From: an uncultured Coriobacteriaceae bacterium
GTDB taxonomy: Bacteria; Actinomycetota; Coriobacteriia; Coriobacteriales; Atopobiaceae
Reading direction: 5' to 3'
NCBI GenBank assembly: GCA_902772085.1
Contig: CACXZL010000125.1
Coordinates: 1 to 5,969, forward strand
Length of the DNA stretch: 5,969 nucleotides
How positions within the stretch are numbered: position 1 is the stretch's first letter; each line of letters opens with the position of its first letter. The notes below the pieces were generated by a model. That model was given only the letters and a program-made list of their open reading frames with translations, was not told where the DNA came from and ran no database searches. This document shows, one piece after another, positions 3,543-5,969 of this stretch. A program made the position numbers and the translations under genes.

Positions 3543-5534
3543 GTGATTGCGCTGGCAGATAAGATATCCAAGTCTTTTGGCGGGCGCCTGCTCTATGCGG
3601 GTGCCACGCTACAGTTGAATGCGGGAGAGCGCTGGGCTCTCGTCGGGCCAAACGGTGCGGGAAAGACCACCCTGCTCAAGATCATCATGGGACTTGAGTC
3701 GACAGATGAGGGCAGCGTCTCGTTTGCAAAAGAGACGACGCTCGGCTATCTGGAGCAGGAGACGGGAACGCTCGGTGAGAAGTCCGCGCTGCAAGAGGTA
3801 GTGGACTCGGCCACGGAGATTCGCGACCTCGAGCGTCAGATAGAGCGGCTCGAGGCGGAGATCGCAGATTCCGAAGAGGGAGAAGAGCAGCAGCGGCTCT
3901 TTGAACGCTACGCTCACGCGCAGGATCGCTTCGAGCGGCTGGGTGGCTATGAGCTCAACGCGCGGGCTCGGGCTATTTTGGGCGGTCTGGGTTTTCCCGT
4001 GGCGGACTTCGACAAACCCGCCAAGGATTTCTCAGGTGGCTGGCAGATGCGCATCGCGCTTTCGAAGCTGCTCCTGCGCCACCCCGACCTCCTGCTCCTC
4101 GACGAACCGACGAACCATTTGGACTTGGAGAGCGTGCAGTGGCTCGAGCAATTCTTGGCGGGATACGATGGCGCCGTGCTGCTCGTGAGCCATGACCGTG
4201 CCTTCATGGACGCCTGTGTGAGCCATGTTGCCTCGCTGGAAAACAAGCGCCTCTACACCTACACGGGCACCTATACGAGCTATTTGCAGCAACGCGAGGA
4301 CAACTTGCTGCAACTGCGCGCAAAGAGGGCTGCTCAGGAGCGCGATATAGCACACATGGAAGTGTTTATCGAGAAGTTCCGTTACAAGCCTACGAAGGCG
4401 AAGCAGGTGCAGGAACGCGTGAAGCGCGTGGAAAAGATTCGCGAGGAGCTCGTGGTCCTTCCCGAGTCGCACCAGAAGGTGCACTTCAGCTTTCCTGAGC
4501 CACCGCGCACGGGCGACAAGGTCGTCGAGCTTGCCCATGTGTCCAAGAGCTTTGGGGACAACCGCGTGTATGATGGGGCCGACCTCACGCTCTATCGCGG
4601 CGATCATGTGACGCTCGTTGGGCCAAACGGCGCAGGCAAGTCTACGCTCATGAAGCTTATGGGCGGGACGCTCAAGGCCGATGCGGGCACGATCGAGCTG
4701 GGAAAGAACGTTACGCATGCATACTACGCCCAGCATCAGCTCGAGACGCTCGATCCGGCAAACACCGTGATGGGCGAGTTGGACTCGGTGGCTCCTGGCT
4801 GGACGAGTTCGGAGGAACGCCGCCTCTTGGGGGCGTTCCTCTTCCATGGTGATGACGTGCTCAAGCGCGTATCGGTGCTCTCGGGTGGCGAACGTGCTCG
4901 CCTGGCCCTGGCAAAGATGCTCGTGGCACCCGACCCGCTGCTGCTTCTGGACGAGCCGACCAACCATCTGGACATCGACTCGGTGGACGTGCTGGAGCGG
5001 GCGCTGGTGGAGTTTCCCGGTACCATCGTGCTCATAAGTCACGACGAGCATCTGGTGCGTGCGGTGTCAAACAAAGTCGTGGACGTGCGCGATCACAAGA
5101 TTACCGTCTACGATGGCGACTATGAATACTACAAGTTCAAACGTGCCGAGCTCGAAGCTGCCGATAACGGATCTGCAATCGCGCAGCAGTCCGCGACCAA
5201 GCCGGATGGCGGAGCATCGGCTGCTCAAGAGGCGCGGCCGACAGGACGCAAGGTAAAGACGCGCGAGCAGCGTAGAGCCGAGGCGGAAGCCAGACAAGCG
5301 CTCAGCAGGTCGTTGGCATCTACAAAAAAGAGGCTCGCGGAGGTGGAGGCAGCGCTCGCTCCAGCCCAAAAGCGTTATGCTGAGCTTATGGAGCTCATGG
5401 CTTCTGAGGAGCTGTACAACGATTCTGCCGCGTTTGATCGGGCGATGAGCGAGTACACTTCCTTGAGCAAGAAGATTCCCGTGCTTGAGGAAGAGTGGCT
5501 CGAACTGACGGAAAAAATGGAGGCTGGTGCGTAA
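3543..5534 (+). CDS. ABC-F family ATPase (ribosome-associated translation factor type)
   Basis: This soluble 663-residue protein has two ABC cassettes and no membrane segment, as in ABC-F proteins, which bind the ribosomal E site and act on stalled or initiating ribosomes. Cassette 1 has Walker A GPNGAGKTT (35-43), an E-rich arm-like insertion (about 86-140), signature FSGGWQMR (163-170), Walker B LLLLDE (183-188) and SHDR (216-219). A linker of about 80 residues (240-320) carries the ABC-F hallmark FRYKPTKAKQVQERVK (279-294), the part that reaches toward P-site tRNA. Cassette 2 has GPNGAGKST (360-368), LSGGERAR (446-453), LLLLDE (466-471) and SHDE (499-502), Glu replacing the usual Arg. Both catalytic Glu are present. 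Residues 575-661 form a charged C-terminal coiled coil, as in Uup/YdiF-like members, joined by a low-complexity stretch (540-570). Linker length resembles housekeeping members; a drug-resistance role cannot be excluded. Its stop overlaps the next gene's start by one base. Confidence 0.95.
   Translation: MIALADKISKSFGGRLLYAGATLQLNAGERWALVGPNGAGKTTLLKIIMGLESTDEGSVSFAKETTLGYLEQETGTLGEKSALQEVVDSATEIRDLERQIERLEAEIADSEEGEEQQRLFERYAHAQDRFERLGGYELNARARAILGGLGFPVADFDKPAKDFSGGWQMRIALSKLLLRHPDLLLLDEPTNHLDLESVQWLEQFLAGYDGAVLLVSHDRAFMDACVSHVASLENKRLYTYTGTYTSYLQQREDNLLQLRAKRAAQERDIAHMEVFIEKFRYKPTKAKQVQERVKRVEKIREELVVLPESHQKVHFSFPEPPRTGDKVVELAHVSKSFGDNRVYDGADLTLYRGDHVTLVGPNGAGKSTLMKLMGGTLKADAGTIELGKNVTHAYYAQHQLETLDPANTVMGELDSVAPGWTSSEERRLLGAFLFHGDDVLKRVSVLSGGERARLALAKMLVAPDPLLLLDEPTNHLDIDSVDVLERALVEFPGTIVLISHDEHLVRAVSNKVVDVRDHKITVYDGDYEYYKFKRAELEAADNGSAIAQQSATKPDGGASAAQEARPTGRKVKTREQRRAEAEARQALSRSLASTKKRLAEVEAALAPAQKRYAELMELMASEELYNDSAAFDRAMSEYTSLSKKIPVLEEEWLELTEKMEAGA
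5519..5523 (+). promoter_or_regulatory. Ribosome-binding site of the membrane protein, inside the ABC-F gene
   Basis: GGAGG lies within the last ABC-F codons, 10 bases before ATG 5534. With the TAATG overlap this supports co-transcription and translational coupling. Confidence 0.65.
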
Positions 5535-5969
5535 TGGCCAAGCATTTCAGGGAAGTGCCCGACAAGACCACGGAGGTCTTGGAAGTACCCGACAGACAAA
5601 CCATACGGACTGGCTTTCCAGGCGCTGAGGACACTCAGGGCTATCTGCCTTATGGTCAAGTCGCCTCGTACCGGTCATCCTATGCGGATGCCGCACCTAC
5701 GGGGGAGTATTTCATCGACGATATGCCTGCCCGCGGAGGCATCTATGCGGTGAGCAGAGGAATTCTGCTCCTCATGGCTTGGACACTGCGTTTGTTTGCC
5801 TATGGCTGCGTGTTGCTCGTCGTGCTGAACGTCTTGTCTCTTTCCGTGCTTCGCACCCAGCTTACCAGCATCACCGATGCCGTGACGTCCAATCTTCCTT
5901 GGCATACGTTCACGACGCTGTCTGTGGATACGCCCTTTGGGGGGACCTTCCGGGTTGACTTGGCTATCA
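5534..5969 (+). CDS. Unrecognised membrane protein, N-terminal part (runs off right edge)
   Basis: The frame opens at ATG 5534-5536, overlapping the ABC-F stop codon by one base, and stays open for 145 codons to the window edge. The first 70 or so residues are polar, acidic and rich in Gly, Tyr and Pro, with a small internal echo (EVPDKT at 7-12, EVPDRQT at 17-23). Residues about 76-106 form one long hydrophobic segment interrupted by Arg86 (GILLLMAWTLR then LFAYGCVLLVV). After it the chain is polar with no further membrane span visible. The likely topology is a cytoplasmic N-terminus, one anchor and an outer domain that continues beyond the window. I recognise no family. The layout resembles small anchored envelope proteins with a C-terminal domain outside the membrane, but that is inference. 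Tight coupling to the ABC-F gene suggests co-expression, not necessarily a shared function. Confidence 0.75.
   Translation, partial: MAKHFREVPDKTTEVLEVPDRQTIRTGFPGAEDTQGYLPYGQVASYRSSYADAAPTGEYFIDDMPARGGIYAVSRGILLLMAWTLRLFAYGCVLLVVLNVLSLSVLRTQLTSITDAVTSNLPWHTFTTLSVDTPFGGTFRVDLAI

Noticed and set aside
4032..5051. Long minus-strand open frame opposite the ABC-F gene
   Set aside because: It is an antisense shadow of two canonical ATP-binding cassettes.

Overview
The window looks like chromosomal DNA from a moderately to highly GC-rich bacterium. Gene content and codon style fit an actinobacterium, and I would guess the Coriobacteriia (Olsenella/Collinsella/Atopobium-like). That placement is an impression from protein style, not a marker-gene result. 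No rRNA, tRNA, CRISPR array or transposase gene is visible.

Layout, left to right. (1) Positions 1-701, minus strand: the first 233 residues of a DUF2971-family protein that runs off the left edge. (2) Positions 702-1627: over 900 bases with no convincing gene. Its middle (1101-1377) holds six copies, in both orientations, of a 12-base motif TTCACGGTTGCG. Four of them form two perfect 14-bp inverted repeats. A very GC-rich stretch with short tandem repeats follows (about 1381-1525). (3) Positions 1628-1987, minus strand: a 100-residue STAS-domain (anti-anti-sigma-factor-like) gene with a strong intrinsic terminator. (4) Positions 1988-2180: a divergent intergenic region with a plausible promoter for each side. 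(5) Positions 2181-3449, plus strand: a membrane-anchored glycoside hydrolase family 3 protein of the NagZ type. It keeps the fold motifs and the nucleophile Asp but has lost the catalytic His and other conserved active-site residues. (6) Positions 3543-5534, plus strand: a 663-residue ABC-F ATPase with two complete ATP-binding cassettes and a C-terminal coiled coil. (7) From 5534 to the right edge: the start of an unrecognised protein with one long hydrophobic segment, whose ATG overlaps the ABC-F stop codon by one base.

Genes 6 and 7 are very probably co-transcribed and translationally coupled. Genes 3 and 5 are divergent, and nothing in the sequence links their functions. The ABC-F and STAS genes look like ordinary housekeeping or regulatory genes. 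The parts deserving attention are the repeat block between the DUF2971 and STAS genes and the degenerate active site of the GH3 protein.
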